From Zoogloeaceae bacterium (lineage in GTDB: Bacteria > Pseudomonadota > Gammaproteobacteria > Burkholderiales > Rhodocyclaceae): a stretch of DNA of 64,000 bases. Below, piece after piece: positions 18,721 through 27,398 of this stretch. A program made the position numbers and the translations under genes. The stretch spans positions 238,435 through 302,434 of the forward strand of contig JACKLY010000003.1 of assembly GCA_024235655.1 (NCBI GenBank), written 5' to 3'. Below the pieces are notes generated by a model. The model was not told where the DNA came from. It saw nothing but the letters and a program-made list of their open reading frames with translations, and made no database searches. Position 1 is the stretch's first letter, and every line of letters starts with the position of its first letter.

Positions 18721-19434
18721 ATGCTGACACTTTCGACAACTGGCTTTACAGACACCAGATATTTCGACTGCTCACGGTTTTCGCCGTTGCGCATTGTTCT
18801 CGTTGCCGCAGCACATCTTGGTGCTGCCGCACTGTTTTTCTCCACACAAAACTTGCCGATACGGATGCCAACGCCGGCCATCATGGTGCAATGGCTACCC
18901 CACGCTTCCCAGGCTTCACCAGGCTTGGCACCGCTTCCTGTAGAAACGTTCAGCGAGCGCCGGAAACCCATACAAAGATCAACGGCAAAACCGCAACCAC
19001 CAGTTGAGGCACAGGCCACAGAACGTGCTGAACGTGCACCGGAAATAGCCTCCCCACCAGTCGCAACCAATACGACTGAAAGCACTGCAGCGACAGCAAC
19101 TTCTGCTTCACCACACAGCAACGGCATTACAGAAGCCCGCCAGCCTCATTTCAGCGAACCCCGCTTTGACGCCGATTACCTGAGCAATCCGGCGCCAGCC
19201 TATCCCGCCCTATCGCGAAGGCTGGGCGAAGAGGGCAAGGTCATCCTGCGTGTGTTCGTCGAATCTTCAGGGCAGCCGGGACAAATCGAACTGAAGGCCA
19301 GTAGTGGCTCGCCGCGTCTCGACCGCGCAGCACAGGAGGCAATCCGGCACTGGAAATTCATTCCCGCCTCTCGTGGCCAGGAAGCAGTCGGCGCCTGGGT
19401 ACTCGTTCCTATTGTTTTCACCCTGAAAGGCTGA
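18721..19434 (+). CDS. tonB: TonB energy transducer
   Basis: Transmits proton-motive force from ExbB-ExbD to outer-membrane receptors. A single N-terminal membrane anchor (RIVLVAAAHLGAAALFF, around residues 25-41) is followed by a Pro/Ala-rich periplasmic spacer. The C-terminal TonB domain reads YPALSRRLGEEGKVILRVFVESS and RLDRAAQEAIRHWKFIPASR. No strong ribosome site marks the start. I use the first ATG; a GTG seven codons upstream is equally possible. It begins the energising module for the heme receptor and ends one base before exbB. Confidence 0.93.
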   Translation: MLTLSTTGFTDTRYFDCSRFSPLRIVLVAAAHLGAAALFFSTQNLPIRMPTPAIMVQWLPHASQASPGLAPLPVETFSERRKPIQRSTAKPQPPVEAQATERAERAPEIASPPVATNTTESTAATATSASPHSNGITEARQPHFSEPRFDADYLSNPAPAYPALSRRLGEEGKVILRVFVESSGQPGQIELKASSGSPRLDRAAQEAIRHWKFIPASRGQEAVGAWVLVPIVFTLKG

Positions 19435-19435
19435 C

Positions 19436-20236
19436 ATGGAAAACCCACTGGGCTTCACCCATTTTCTTCAGCATGCCGACCCCATTGCGCGAACGGTGCT
19501 GGCGATGCTGGTCATGGCTTCGATTGGCAGCTGGTATCTGATTGTCACCAAAGGTTTGCAGGGCGTACGAGTTCGGCGCAGAAGCGAGGCTTTCCTTGCC
19601 GCCTTCTGGGAAGCCCCCAACCTTGAGGCCCTTGCTGCACGCATTCGGGAAAAAGGGACAACCGATCCGTTCTCGCACTTGTTGCACCACGGGTTTACCG
19701 CCATCGAGCAATTCCAGCGCGGCAAGTGTGGCAATGGAAATACTGGCCTGCTTGATGCCGGCACACCGGAAGACATGCTCAGTCGCGCACTCAAACGTGC
19801 CATTGACGAAGACCGCAGCCAGCTTGAATTCGGCCAGACCTTCCTCGCCACCGTTGCCTCGTCGGCCCCCTTCGTCGGCCTCTTCGGCACGGTCTACGGC
19901 ATCTATCAGGCACTGATCGCTATCGGCATTTCCGGCCAGGGCACGCTGGACAAGGTAGCCGGGCCGGTTGGCGAGGCATTGATCATGACCGGCATCGGCC
20001 TCGCTGTCGCCATTCCCGCTGCCGTTGCCTACAACGCCTTTGCCCGTGCCAACCGCAACACCTTGTCACGACTCAACTCGTTTGCCTACGACGTGTTCAG
20101 CTTCCTCGCCACCGGCATCAAGAGCTCACCGATGCGGAGCGATGCCCGCAGCACCAGCGAAAAGATGATCGAGCTGGTACGCGCCCAGAGCGGCACCTTG
20201 ACCCCGCAGGCGCCCCCCGGCCTGAGCGTTCGCTGA
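19436..20236 (+). CDS. exbB: Biopolymer transport protein ExbB
   Basis: Proton channel subunit of the TonB motor (MotA/TolQ/ExbB family). The 266-residue protein has a first helix TVLAMLVMASIGSWYLIVTKG and a cytoplasmic domain of roughly 100 residues. Two further helices contain FLATVASSAPFVGLFGTVYGIY and VGEALIMTGIGLAVAIPAAVAYN, the family signature regions. It starts one base after tonB stops and is followed by exbD. Confidence 0.95.
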   Translation: MENPLGFTHFLQHADPIARTVLAMLVMASIGSWYLIVTKGLQGVRVRRRSEAFLAAFWEAPNLEALAARIREKGTTDPFSHLLHHGFTAIEQFQRGKCGNGNTGLLDAGTPEDMLSRALKRAIDEDRSQLEFGQTFLATVASSAPFVGLFGTVYGIYQALIAIGISGQGTLDKVAGPVGEALIMTGIGLAVAIPAAVAYNAFARANRNTLSRLNSFAYDVFSFLATGIKSSPMRSDARSTSEKMIELVRAQSGTLTPQAPPGLSVR

Positions 20237-20246
20237 GGAACTGGCA

Positions 20247-20672
20247 ATGGCTTTCGCAAGCATGGATACCGGCGATGACGACGAGCCGCTGGCCGAAATC
20301 AACATGGTGCCGCTGATCGACGTGATGCTCGTGCTGCTCATCATCTTCATGGTCACCGCGCCGCTGCTCACCCACGCCGTCAAGCTCGACCTGCCCCAGG
20401 CCAGCTCGACGACCAACCAGAGCAAACCGGACAGCGTGCATCTGGCCATCACCGCCGACAGGCAAGTTCTCTGGAACGGCCAACCAGTCGACGCAGCCGC
20501 CCTCTCGGATCAGATGACTACTGCCGGCAGGTTGCAGCCGGTGCCGGAACTACACATCCACGCCGAACGCAACACCCCCTATGAGCGTGTTGCGCAGGTC
20601 ATGTCGGAAGCCTCGCAGAAGGGACTGACGCGCATTGGCTTCGTCACTGACCCAAGCGCTTCCGGGCGCTGA
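20247..20672 (+). CDS. exbD: Biopolymer transport protein ExbD
   Basis: Partner of ExbB. The 141-residue protein has one N-terminal helix, EINMVPLIDVMLVLLIIFMV, with the essential membrane aspartate in LIDVMLV. A periplasmic domain follows, with the motif DRQVLWNGQPVD and ending GLTRIGFVTDP. This is the conventional ExbD against which the DUF2149 protein encoded 15 kb away can be compared. Confidence 0.95.
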   Translation: MAFASMDTGDDDEPLAEINMVPLIDVMLVLLIIFMVTAPLLTHAVKLDLPQASSTTNQSKPDSVHLAITADRQVLWNGQPVDAAALSDQMTTAGRLQPVPELHIHAERNTPYERVAQVMSEASQKGLTRIGFVTDPSASGR

Positions 20673-20716
20673 CCCGGCAACCCGTATTTTCAATTTTTTA
20701 ACAGGAGTAATGAAAC

Positions 20717-21262
20717 ATGACCCACATCAAGCAACTGTTTGCCGGAATCGCACTCACCGCTGCCCTTGCCTCACCGGCGCTGGCGCTCGAATATCCGATC
20801 GGTGTTCCGCAGAACAAGGCCGGCATGGAAATCGCTGCCGTCTATCTGCAGCCGGTTGAAATGGAGCCGGACGGGATGATGCGCAAGGCGTCCGAATCCG
20901 ACATTCACATCGAAGCCGACATTCACGCCCTGGCCAACAACCCGAATGGTTTTGAGGAAGGGGCCTGGATTCCCTATCTGGTCATCAAATACGAGGTTTC
21001 CAAGATTGGCAGCGACTTCAGGATCACCGGCGAATTCATGCCGATGGTGGCCAACGATGGCCCGCACTACGGCGACAACATCAAGCTCGCCGGCCCCGGC
21101 AAGTACAAGGTGAAATACAGCATCCTGCCCCCTTCAGAGAACAAGCACGCGCACTTTGGCCGCCATACCGACCGTTCAACCGGCGTTCGCCCGTGGTTCA
21201 AACCCTTTGATGTCGAGTACGAATTCACCTACGCCGGCATCGGCAAGAAGGGCGGGTACTGA
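20717..21262 (+). CDS. ftrA: Periplasmic iron-transport protein (FtrA/P19/Tp34 family)
   Basis: A 181-residue secreted protein. The signal peptide MTHIKQLFAGIALTAALASPALA is followed by EYPIGVPQNKAGMEIAAVYL, the mature start typical of P19/Tp34/FtrA. Metal ligands are expected from DIHIEADIHA, EFMPMVANDGPHYGDN and the His pair in NKHAHFGRHTD. In family members the protein binds iron/copper and feeds the FTR1 permease. It opens an ftr-type cluster but is separated from ftrB by a porin gene. Confidence 0.9.
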   Translation: MTHIKQLFAGIALTAALASPALALEYPIGVPQNKAGMEIAAVYLQPVEMEPDGMMRKASESDIHIEADIHALANNPNGFEEGAWIPYLVIKYEVSKIGSDFRITGEFMPMVANDGPHYGDNIKLAGPGKYKVKYSILPPSENKHAHFGRHTDRSTGVRPWFKPFDVEYEFTYAGIGKKGGY

Positions 21263-21264
21263 GC

Positions 21265-22746
21265 ATGCGGACAAAACTGATTGTTGCTGCACTGGCGACG
21301 GCCGGGCTGTGCAGTTTCAGCACGGCAACACTGTCAGCCACCAAGGAAGCAGAGCTACTGCAGAAACTGGCTGATCGCTTGGAAAAGCTGGAGGCGCGCA
21401 ACACCGAACTGGAAAAGGAAGTCAAAACGCTGAAAGTCGAGAATGACAAGATCAGCAAGAGCCTGGAATCCGACAACATCTCCCAGTACGAACCCGAAAT
21501 CACTGCCCGCCTGAAGGCAGTGGAGAAGGACACACTGGACATGAAGAAATCGGCGAAGGTCATCGAAGCACTTGACGGCATCAAGGCTGGCGCCAGCCTG
21601 ACCACGGTGGCACAGAAACCTTACGGCCTGCCGACCGGCACCAAGAACAACGACACCCAGCTCAGCTACCGTGCCGACGTTGAAGTTGAACTCCCGCTTT
21701 CACCGATTGGCAATACCGAGCAGAAACTGTTCGGACATTTCCGTATGGGGCAAGGACAGGGCCTGAATACGCCATTCAGCAACCTTGGATATTTCGGTGC
21801 CCCCAACGGTGCAGCCTTTACCATCAGCAATGCCGACAAGGACGACTCCTCCGCACTGCTGGCACAAGCCTGGTACCAGGCAAAGATTCCGCTCCCATTC
21901 GGCGGCTTCAAACCGCATTCGCGTGAGAGTGCGGAAATCACCTTCGGCAAGATCGACATCTTCGGATTCTTCGACCAGAACGAAGTTGCCGGTGATGAGG
22001 CGACACAATTCCTCAATTCAACGCTGGTGCACAACCCGCTGCTGGATGCCGGCGGCGAAGTCGCCGCGGACGGCAATGGCTTCCAGCCGGGTTTCATTGG
22101 CGCCTACGTTAACGAGACAAACAAGGCAGAGCCCTGGCGCGTGTCGCTCGGTTACTTCGGTGCCGGCGAACGCGGAGCAAGCTGGGGCCGCAGCTTCGAT
22201 TCCCCCCTGCTGATTGGTCAGGTTGAAAAACAGCTCAAGTTGTTTGGCGGACTGACCGGCAACTACCGTGCTTACGCCTGGCAACGCAGCAAGGCCACTG
22301 AGCTGGATGAGAAAACCCAGAAAAACCACACCGGCTTCGGCATCTCGGTTGATCAACGCGTCGGTGATGGACTCAACCTGTTTGGTCGCTACGGCCAGTT
22401 GACCAAGGGAGAGCTGTCCTTTGACAAGGCACTGACACTGGGCACGGAAATCAGCGGCAATTACTGGGGGCGTGGCGGTGACGTACTGGGCATCGCCGGT
22501 GCCTGGATGCGCACCAGCAGCGCCTTCCGCAAGGCGGGGGGCAGCAGTGATTTCAATGGCGACGGCACTGCCGATTTGAACTACTCACCGAGCGGCACGG
22601 AAAAAGTGGCTGAAGTGTATTACCGCTACCGTATCTCGCCGGAATTCAGCGTATCTCCTGACTTCCAGTGGATCAGCAATCCGGGCGGCAACCCGAATGC
22701 TGACTCAGTACGGGTGGTCAGTGTTCGCGCCAACGTCAGCTTCTGA
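21265..22746 (+). CDS. OprB-type outer-membrane porin with coiled-coil N-terminus
   Basis: A 493-residue protein. It has a signal peptide, then a coiled coil (LLQKLADRLEKLEARNTELEKE, about residues 30-70) like the peptidoglycan-linking segments of other porins, and a beta-barrel ending in the terminal Phe (RANVSF). Barrel segments such as AQAWYQAKIPLPFGGF and SAEITFGKIDIFGFFDQNEVAGDE match what I know of the carbohydrate-selective OprB group. Its ATG is two bases after the ftrA stop, so it belongs to the iron operon. The substrate is uncertain: iron complexes are possible from context, sugars from family. Confidence 0.8.
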   Translation: MRTKLIVAALATAGLCSFSTATLSATKEAELLQKLADRLEKLEARNTELEKEVKTLKVENDKISKSLESDNISQYEPEITARLKAVEKDTLDMKKSAKVIEALDGIKAGASLTTVAQKPYGLPTGTKNNDTQLSYRADVEVELPLSPIGNTEQKLFGHFRMGQGQGLNTPFSNLGYFGAPNGAAFTISNADKDDSSALLAQAWYQAKIPLPFGGFKPHSRESAEITFGKIDIFGFFDQNEVAGDEATQFLNSTLVHNPLLDAGGEVAADGNGFQPGFIGAYVNETNKAEPWRVSLGYFGAGERGASWGRSFDSPLLIGQVEKQLKLFGGLTGNYRAYAWQRSKATELDEKTQKNHTGFGISVDQRVGDGLNLFGRYGQLTKGELSFDKALTLGTEISGNYWGRGGDVLGIAGAWMRTSSAFRKAGGSSDFNGDGTADLNYSPSGTEKVAEVYYRYRISPEFSVSPDFQWISNPGGNPNADSVRVVSVRANVSF

Positions 22747-22763
22747 CCATCAGGGAGGAACCC

Positions 22764-23147
22764 ATGCACCGAAACGATCCGATGAGTTCCCTCCCCACTA
22801 CCGACCGCCTCTGGCGGTCGGTAGTGATTGCTGCTGCCTTGCTGATGCTGGCGATCACCGGAGCACCTGTTCAGGCCGCCGACATGCCGACCATTCATCT
22901 GCTGATGAAGGATGGCCGGCTCTATCCGGAAACGCTGGAAGTCCCGGCGAATACCCGTTTCCGGCTGCAGATCAGGAACGAGGGGCCGGGCGCAGCCGAA
23001 TTCGAAAGTCTGGAACTGCGCAAGGAAAGCGTGCTTGCCCCCGGCGTTACGCGGAATCTGGTCTTCAACCCCTTGAAGCCCGGCAGCTACAAGTTTTTCG
23101 ACGAGTTTCACCCGGAAACGGCACAGGGAAGAATCATCTCGAAGTGA
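22764..23147 (+). CDS. ftrB: Cupredoxin-like periplasmic protein (FtrB type)
   Basis: A 127-residue protein with an N-terminal signal/anchor segment (RSVVIAAALLMLAITGAPVQA) and a cupredoxin fold: IHLLMKDGRLYPETLEVPAN, FRLQIRNEGPGAAEFES and PGSYKFFDEFHPET. The usual Cys/His/Met type 1 copper set is incomplete here (no Cys in the loop). It is therefore better seen as the FtrB-like partner that assists Fe(II) oxidation/transfer to FTR1 than as an electron carrier. A strong GGGAGGA precedes the ATG. Confidence 0.82.
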   Translation: MHRNDPMSSLPTTDRLWRSVVIAAALLMLAITGAPVQAADMPTIHLLMKDGRLYPETLEVPANTRFRLQIRNEGPGAAEFESLELRKESVLAPGVTRNLVFNPLKPGSYKFFDEFHPETAQGRIISK

Positions 23148-23202
23148 TTCACCTGCGCCATCCGAACCGACAAAAGAACAAACCATTGAACGAGAGAAAA
23201 CC

Positions 23203-24006
23203 ATGGGAAATGCATTTTTCGTTGTCTGGCGGGAAAGCCTGGAAGCCTTCCTGATCATCGGCATCCTGTATGCGTGGCTGCAAGCCAACGATAGCAGCGG
23301 GCAGGGCAAAAGAGCGCTTGCTGCCGGACTCGTCGCCGGCATCGCACTGGCACTGGCACTCGGCTGGGCCCTGCTGGAAGTGCAGGATGAACTGACCGGC
23401 AACGCATTGGAGGCCTTCCAGGTCACCACGCTGTTCATCGCCGCCGGCCTCATCACGCAGATGGTACTGTGGATGCGCAAGCACGGCCGGCAGATGAAGC
23501 AACGCCTGCACAGCGAACTGAGTAGCGCCGCTGCCCGCTCCGGCTTCGTCGGTGTGGCCATCGTCGCGGCACTGGCCGTGGCGCGCGAAGGTGCGGAAAC
23601 GGTGATCTTCCTCTACGGGCTGTCGCAGGAAGGCGACATGCAAACACTGCTGCTTGGCTCGCTCGGCGGCATTGCCGGTGCCGCACTGACCGCCTGGGTT
23701 GCTGCGCGCGGGCTGCGCCAGCTCAATGTCGGCCTGCTCCTGCGGTTTTCCTCGATCCTGCTGTTGGTACTGGCCTCGGCCCTGCTGGTGGCCGGTACGG
23801 ACCGCCTGATCGGCGCCGGCTGGCTACCCGCCGTGATCGACCCCTTGTGGGATACCTCGATGCTGATCGACGACAGCAACGGTGCCGGCAAGCTGATCGC
23901 CGATTTCTCCGGCTATCGCGCCCGCCCGGCGCTGAGTGTGCTGCTCGCCTATGTCACCTACTGGGCACTGGTGCTGTTTGGCTGGCGGAGAACTGCTCAT
24001 GGCTGA
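23203..24006 (+). CDS. ftrC: FTR1-family iron permease (FtrC type)
   Basis: A 267-residue polytopic inner-membrane protein with about seven helices. The two REXXE-type iron motifs are RESLEAFLIIGI near residue 6 and AREGAETVIFLYGLS near residue 127. Such permeases move iron across the inner membrane, coupled to oxidation or a partner electron carrier. The stop overlaps the next gene by eight bases. Together with ftrA, ftrB and ftrD it makes a complete FtrABCD-type set. Confidence 0.93.
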   Translation: MGNAFFVVWRESLEAFLIIGILYAWLQANDSSGQGKRALAAGLVAGIALALALGWALLEVQDELTGNALEAFQVTTLFIAAGLITQMVLWMRKHGRQMKQRLHSELSSAAARSGFVGVAIVAALAVAREGAETVIFLYGLSQEGDMQTLLLGSLGGIAGAALTAWVAARGLRQLNVGLLLRFSSILLLVLASALLVAGTDRLIGAGWLPAVIDPLWDTSMLIDDSNGAGKLIADFSGYRARPALSVLLAYVTYWALVLFGWRRTAHG

Positions 24007-25408
24007 ACAAGTCATCACCTTTCACCGACAACGGCCGCTGCCGGACAATTCGCCGCCCGGCCGGCTGGCTGCCGCCGGCCTCTTCCTGCGCCGCCATCGC
24101 CGTGCCATCCTGACCATCCAGTGGATGGTCGTTGTCGTTTACGCCGTGCTCGTCGTGGTCCCTGCCCTGATGCCATTGCCGCCCGAAAGCGCGCACATCT
24201 GGGACAACCTGCGTCTGTTCGCCCAGTTCATTTTCTGGGGTGTCTGGTGGCCGGGGGTGATGATCGCCACCGTGGCACTTGGCCGGGTCTGGTGCGGCTT
24301 TTTCTGCCCGGAAGGCTCGCTCACCGAATGGGTCAGCCAGTATGGTCGCGGCCGGGCCCTGCCGCGCTGGCTGAAATGGTCCGGCTGGCCGTTTGTCGCC
24401 TTTGTCCTCACTACCCTCTACGGGCAGCTGGTCAGCGTCTATGAATATCCGCAGGCAGCACTGCTGGTGCTCGGGGGCTCCACCGTGGCCGCCGTTGCCA
24501 TCGGCCTGCTCTACGGCCGCGAAAAGCGCATCTGGTGCCGCTACCTGTGCCCGGCCTCGGGCATCTTCGCCGTGCTGGCCAAGATCGCTCCGTTGCACTA
24601 CAAGGTCGACCGTGCAGCATGGGACAGGCACGCGGGTGATTTCGAGCCGGTCAACTGTGCCCCGCTGCTCGATGTTCGCCGCATGACCAGCGCCTCCGAA
24701 TGCCACGCCTGCGGCCGCTGCGCCGGCCAGCGCGATGCCGTGGCGCTGACTGCGCGCTCGCCGTTTGCCGAAGTGCTCGACCTCGACGCCCCGGCACGCA
24801 CGCCGGAAGCGCTGACCATCCTCTTCGGCATCCTCGGTGTCGCCACCGCCGCCTTCCAGTGGACGGTCAGCCCGTGGTTCCTGCAAATCAAGCTGGCTCT
24901 GGCCGAATGGCTGGTGGAGCACGATCACTACGGCCCGCTCGACAGCGACGTTCCCTGGTGGCTGCTCACCCATTACCCGGAAGCCAACGATCTGTTCACC
25001 TGGCTCGATGGCGGCCTGATCGTTGCCTATCTGATCGGTGGCGGCTTCCTGCTCGGGTCGCTGCTCTGGCTTGGCCCGATGCTGGCCTCACGCCTGCTGC
25101 AATCTTCCCCGCTCAGCTGGCAGCGCTTCTCACTGGCGTTGACGCCACTGGCTGCCGCCAGTGTCATCCTTGGCCTGTCGATGCTCACCATCTCCCACCT
25201 CAAGGCCGAACATGTCTGGCTCGGCTGGCTACCGGCCTTCCGTATCGGCCTGCTGGCTGCCGGCAGTCTGGGCACGCTGTGGCTTGCCTTCCGGCTGATT
25301 GCCACCCATGGACAAGGCCGCCTGCGGCAAAGCCTTGCCTGGCTGGCCATGCTCTTCCCGGTCGGCATGATGGTCACGGTATGGAGTCTGGTGTTCTTTG
25401 TCTGGTAG
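23999..25408 (+). CDS. ftrD: Polytopic 4Fe-4S membrane protein (FtrD/NapH-like)
   Basis: A 469-residue inner-membrane ferredoxin-like protein. Two CxxxC motifs follow membrane helices: VWCGFFCPEGSLTEW and IWCRYLCPASGIFA. A further cluster motif, CHACGRCAG, comes at about residue 240. This layout matches NapH/NosR/CcoG-like proteins and FtrD, which accepts electrons in the Ftr iron system. The start overlaps ftrC and has GGAG eight bases upstream. A second group of four or five helices fills the C-terminal half. Confidence 0.88.
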   Translation: MAEQVITFHRQRPLPDNSPPGRLAAAGLFLRRHRRAILTIQWMVVVVYAVLVVVPALMPLPPESAHIWDNLRLFAQFIFWGVWWPGVMIATVALGRVWCGFFCPEGSLTEWVSQYGRGRALPRWLKWSGWPFVAFVLTTLYGQLVSVYEYPQAALLVLGGSTVAAVAIGLLYGREKRIWCRYLCPASGIFAVLAKIAPLHYKVDRAAWDRHAGDFEPVNCAPLLDVRRMTSASECHACGRCAGQRDAVALTARSPFAEVLDLDAPARTPEALTILFGILGVATAAFQWTVSPWFLQIKLALAEWLVEHDHYGPLDSDVPWWLLTHYPEANDLFTWLDGGLIVAYLIGGGFLLGSLLWLGPMLASRLLQSSPLSWQRFSLALTPLAAASVILGLSMLTISHLKAEHVWLGWLPAFRIGLLAAGSLGTLWLAFRLIATHGQGRLRQSLAWLAMLFPVGMMVTVWSLVFFVW

Positions 25409-25428
25409 TCCGGTGAACAGTCGACGAA

Positions 25429-25466
25429 AAAAAGCTGCCTTACAGCAATGCTGTAAGGCAGCTTTT
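25429..25466. terminator. Long bidirectional terminator ending the ftr operon
   Basis: A 17-18 bp stem built from AGCTGCCTTACAGC and GCTGTAAGGCAGCT with flanking A and T runs and a three-base loop. It ends the plus-strand operon and can also terminate the minus-strand gene at 25502-25789. Confidence 0.92.
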
Positions 25467-25501
25467 GATTTTCCCAGGACAACAGCAGCAGAAAAGCGGC
25501 G

Positions 25502-25789
25502 TTATTCCGAAATCTGGTCGTTATTGGTGTTGCGCTTGACGCCTGGCTTACGGCCGCGGGCTGGCGGCGGGGTATAGCAGGAAAGGCGGCAGCTCAGCCC
25601 TTCGATCTTGGCACCGTCCTTGAACTGGATGGTGTTGCAGCAAATTACGTCACCGGTCGATGACAAGTCGGCAACATGCGTGCGCACGCGGGCAAGCGGC
25701 ATTTTGAGCGCTGAAGCGATTTCCAGATCCATACGCGGACCATTGGCTTTGAGGAAATCCAGAATGCTCGAATTGATCAGGTTCGACAT
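25502..25789 (-). CDS. Small winged-helix-like protein with cysteines
   Basis: A 95-residue protein with an N-terminal HTH-like region (SSILDFLKANGPRMDLEIAS, then LKMPLARVRTHVADLSSTGDV) typical of MarR/ArsR-like wings. The C-terminal tail holds three further cysteines (CCNTIQFKDG, LSCRLSCYTPPP) and a basic end. It could be a redox- or metal-responsive regulator, but I do not recognise a family name. It lies between phasin and the ftr operon. No partner is evident. Confidence 0.6.
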   Translation of the reverse strand: MSNLINSSILDFLKANGPRMDLEIASALKMPLARVRTHVADLSSTGDVICCNTIQFKDGAKIEGLSCRLSCYTPPPARGRKPGVKRNTNNDQISE

Positions 25790-25814
25790 GGCGAGCTCCG
25801 TAATAACTGAAATG

Positions 25815-25839
25815 GAAAAACCCGGACCGTGGCCCGGGT
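25815..25839 (-). terminator. Intrinsic terminator after the phasin gene
   Basis: On the minus strand ACCCGG and CCGGGT pair around an eight-base loop and are followed by TTTTTCC. A second hairpin (CTTTTCCCC/GGGGAAAAG, 25843-25868) lies between it and the phasin stop. Confidence 0.6.
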
Positions 25840-25889
25840 CTACTTTTCCCCTATTCTACGGGGAAAAGTGGGTTCTGAGTAAAAACTAA

Positions 25890-26423
25890 TCAGGCAACCT
25901 TCATCAGCTTGGTGGTAGCGGCATTTGCGGCTGTCACGTTGGCTTCGATCGTTGCCTTGGCCTGCTTGGCCGACTGCGACATCGTTTCGTAAGCGGTCTC
26001 AGCCTGGGCGATGGCGGACTTGACTGCAGCCACGATCGACTCTGTGCCGGCCGGTGCATTCTTCAGGGTCTGCTCCAGCGCTGCAGCGAAGTTCTTCTTC
26101 ATTTCAGCGGTCTGGCCTTCAACCACCAGGTTAACGCCATTGGAAGACTCATTCAGGATTTCATAAACGCTACGCGAATAGGCAACTGTCTTCTCGACAA
26201 CCGGCTTGCTCAGGCTGGTCTGCAGAGCAACAAAAGCCTGCGGATCCTTGACTGCGAGCAATGCATTGACAGCAGCAGCGCTATCGGCGATCAGGGCACG
26301 GGCGGTGTTGAGGTTCAAAGCAGCCAGGCGCTCGGTGGTTGCCAGCGATGTGTTGGCCAGCGTCAGCAGGGAATCAACAGCGGCTTTGTTCACCGCGGCG
26401 AATTGTTCGTTGGTCTTGATCAT
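25890..26423 (-). CDS. phaP: Phasin family protein (PHA granule-associated)
   Basis: A 177-residue, almost entirely helical Ala-rich protein starting MIKTNEQFAAVNKAAVDSLL. It contains the phasin-typical run LAALNLNTARALIADSAAAV and a C-terminal KATIEANVTAANAATTKLM. It lacks cysteine and tryptophan. AAGGAG seven bases before the ATG fixes the start; the frame is open further upstream without a site. It would coat polyhydroxyalkanoate granules made by the PhaC encoded at 50.3-52.1 kb. Two hairpins follow the gene. Confidence 0.9.
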   Translation of the reverse strand: MIKTNEQFAAVNKAAVDSLLTLANTSLATTERLAALNLNTARALIADSAAAVNALLAVKDPQAFVALQTSLSKPVVEKTVAYSRSVYEILNESSNGVNLVVEGQTAEMKKNFAAALEQTLKNAPAGTESIVAAVKSAIAQAETAYETMSQSAKQAKATIEANVTAANAATTKLMKVA

Positions 26424-26569
26424 GGTGAATCTCCTTGATGTCAGGTTAATCGCGGCAAACAACCCGAAAACCGAATTGCTGCACTGCACAAATTGCATTC
26501 TACATAAGATTTTCCACGTGTCAAGCAATATTTGCTGCGATGCACAATGCTCTTGCCTATTGAAATTGC

Positions 26570-26613
26570 TTGCAAATTTTCAGCGGCACAATACAATGCG
26601 AACCATTCTCATT
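26570..26613 (+). promoter_or_regulatory. Promoter and Fur box for the second FTR1 gene
   Basis: TTGCAA (26570-26575) and TACAAT (26592-26597) are 16 bases apart. AATGCGAACCATTCTCATT (26595-26613) overlaps the -10 in the same way as at hemP. Confidence 0.8.
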
Positions 26614-26633
26614 TATAAACCTCGGTGGCTACC

Positions 26634-27398
26634 ATGCTCCAATCCATGATCATCGCCCTGCGTGAAGGCCTTGAAGCCTTCCTGATCGTCGGCATCACGC
26701 TCGCCTATCTTCGCCAGACCGGTCGTGCATCCTTGGTGGCGGCTGCGCACTGGGGCATCGGCGTTTCGGTACTGACCTGCTTTGCTGCCGGCTGGGCACT
26801 CGGCCAGGCGGAAAGCCAGCCGCTCTGGGAAGGCTCGCTGGCACTGGTCGCCGCCGTGTTGGTGATCAGCATGGTGATCTACATGCTGAAGGCTGCCCGT
26901 TTTCTCAAGCAGCGTATCCATGCGCGTCTCGAAGCCTCGGCGGCTCGAACCGGTACGGCTGCCTGGCTGGGTGTATTTGCCTTCGTCGTCTTGATGATTA
27001 CCCGCGAGGGCATGGAAACGGCGTTGATGCTGACCTCGCTGGCGGCGCTCGGCAGCGCCTGGGACATGATCGCCGGCGCATTGACCGGCCTTGCCCTGGC
27101 CGCTGGCATCGCCTGGGCCGGCAGCCGCTTTGGCGCCCGCCTCGACCTGGCCCGATTCTTCCAGGTGACCTCGGTTTTCCTGCTGCTCTTTGCCGCACAA
27201 CTGATTTTCTACGGCTTCCACGAATTCACCGAGACCGGGCTCCTGCCGATCGACAACGAATACTGGCATCTGGCCACCGAGCCTTATGCCCCGGAAGGCG
27301 AGTACGGCAGCCATATCACCAGCCTGCTTCTTGTCGTGCCACTGGTCTGGTATGTACTGATCAGCGTGCGCTCCCGGCTCCGGCCGGTCGCTGCCTGA
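26634..27398 (+). CDS. FTR1-family iron permease, second copy
   Basis: A 254-residue inner-membrane permease with about seven helices. Iron motifs are LREGLEAFLIVGI near residue 9 and ITREGMETALMLTSL near residue 122, giving the RExxE pattern of EfeU/FTR1. It is shorter and clearly diverged from the FtrC copy and stands alone under its own Fur box, without cupredoxin or ferredoxin partners. A GTG three codons upstream is an alternative start. Its location directly before the heme receptor suggests use with that locus. Confidence 0.92.
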   Translation: MLQSMIIALREGLEAFLIVGITLAYLRQTGRASLVAAAHWGIGVSVLTCFAAGWALGQAESQPLWEGSLALVAAVLVISMVIYMLKAARFLKQRIHARLEASAARTGTAAWLGVFAFVVLMITREGMETALMLTSLAALGSAWDMIAGALTGLALAAGIAWAGSRFGARLDLARFFQVTSVFLLLFAAQLIFYGFHEFTETGLLPIDNEYWHLATEPYAPEGEYGSHITSLLLVVPLVWYVLISVRSRLRPVAA

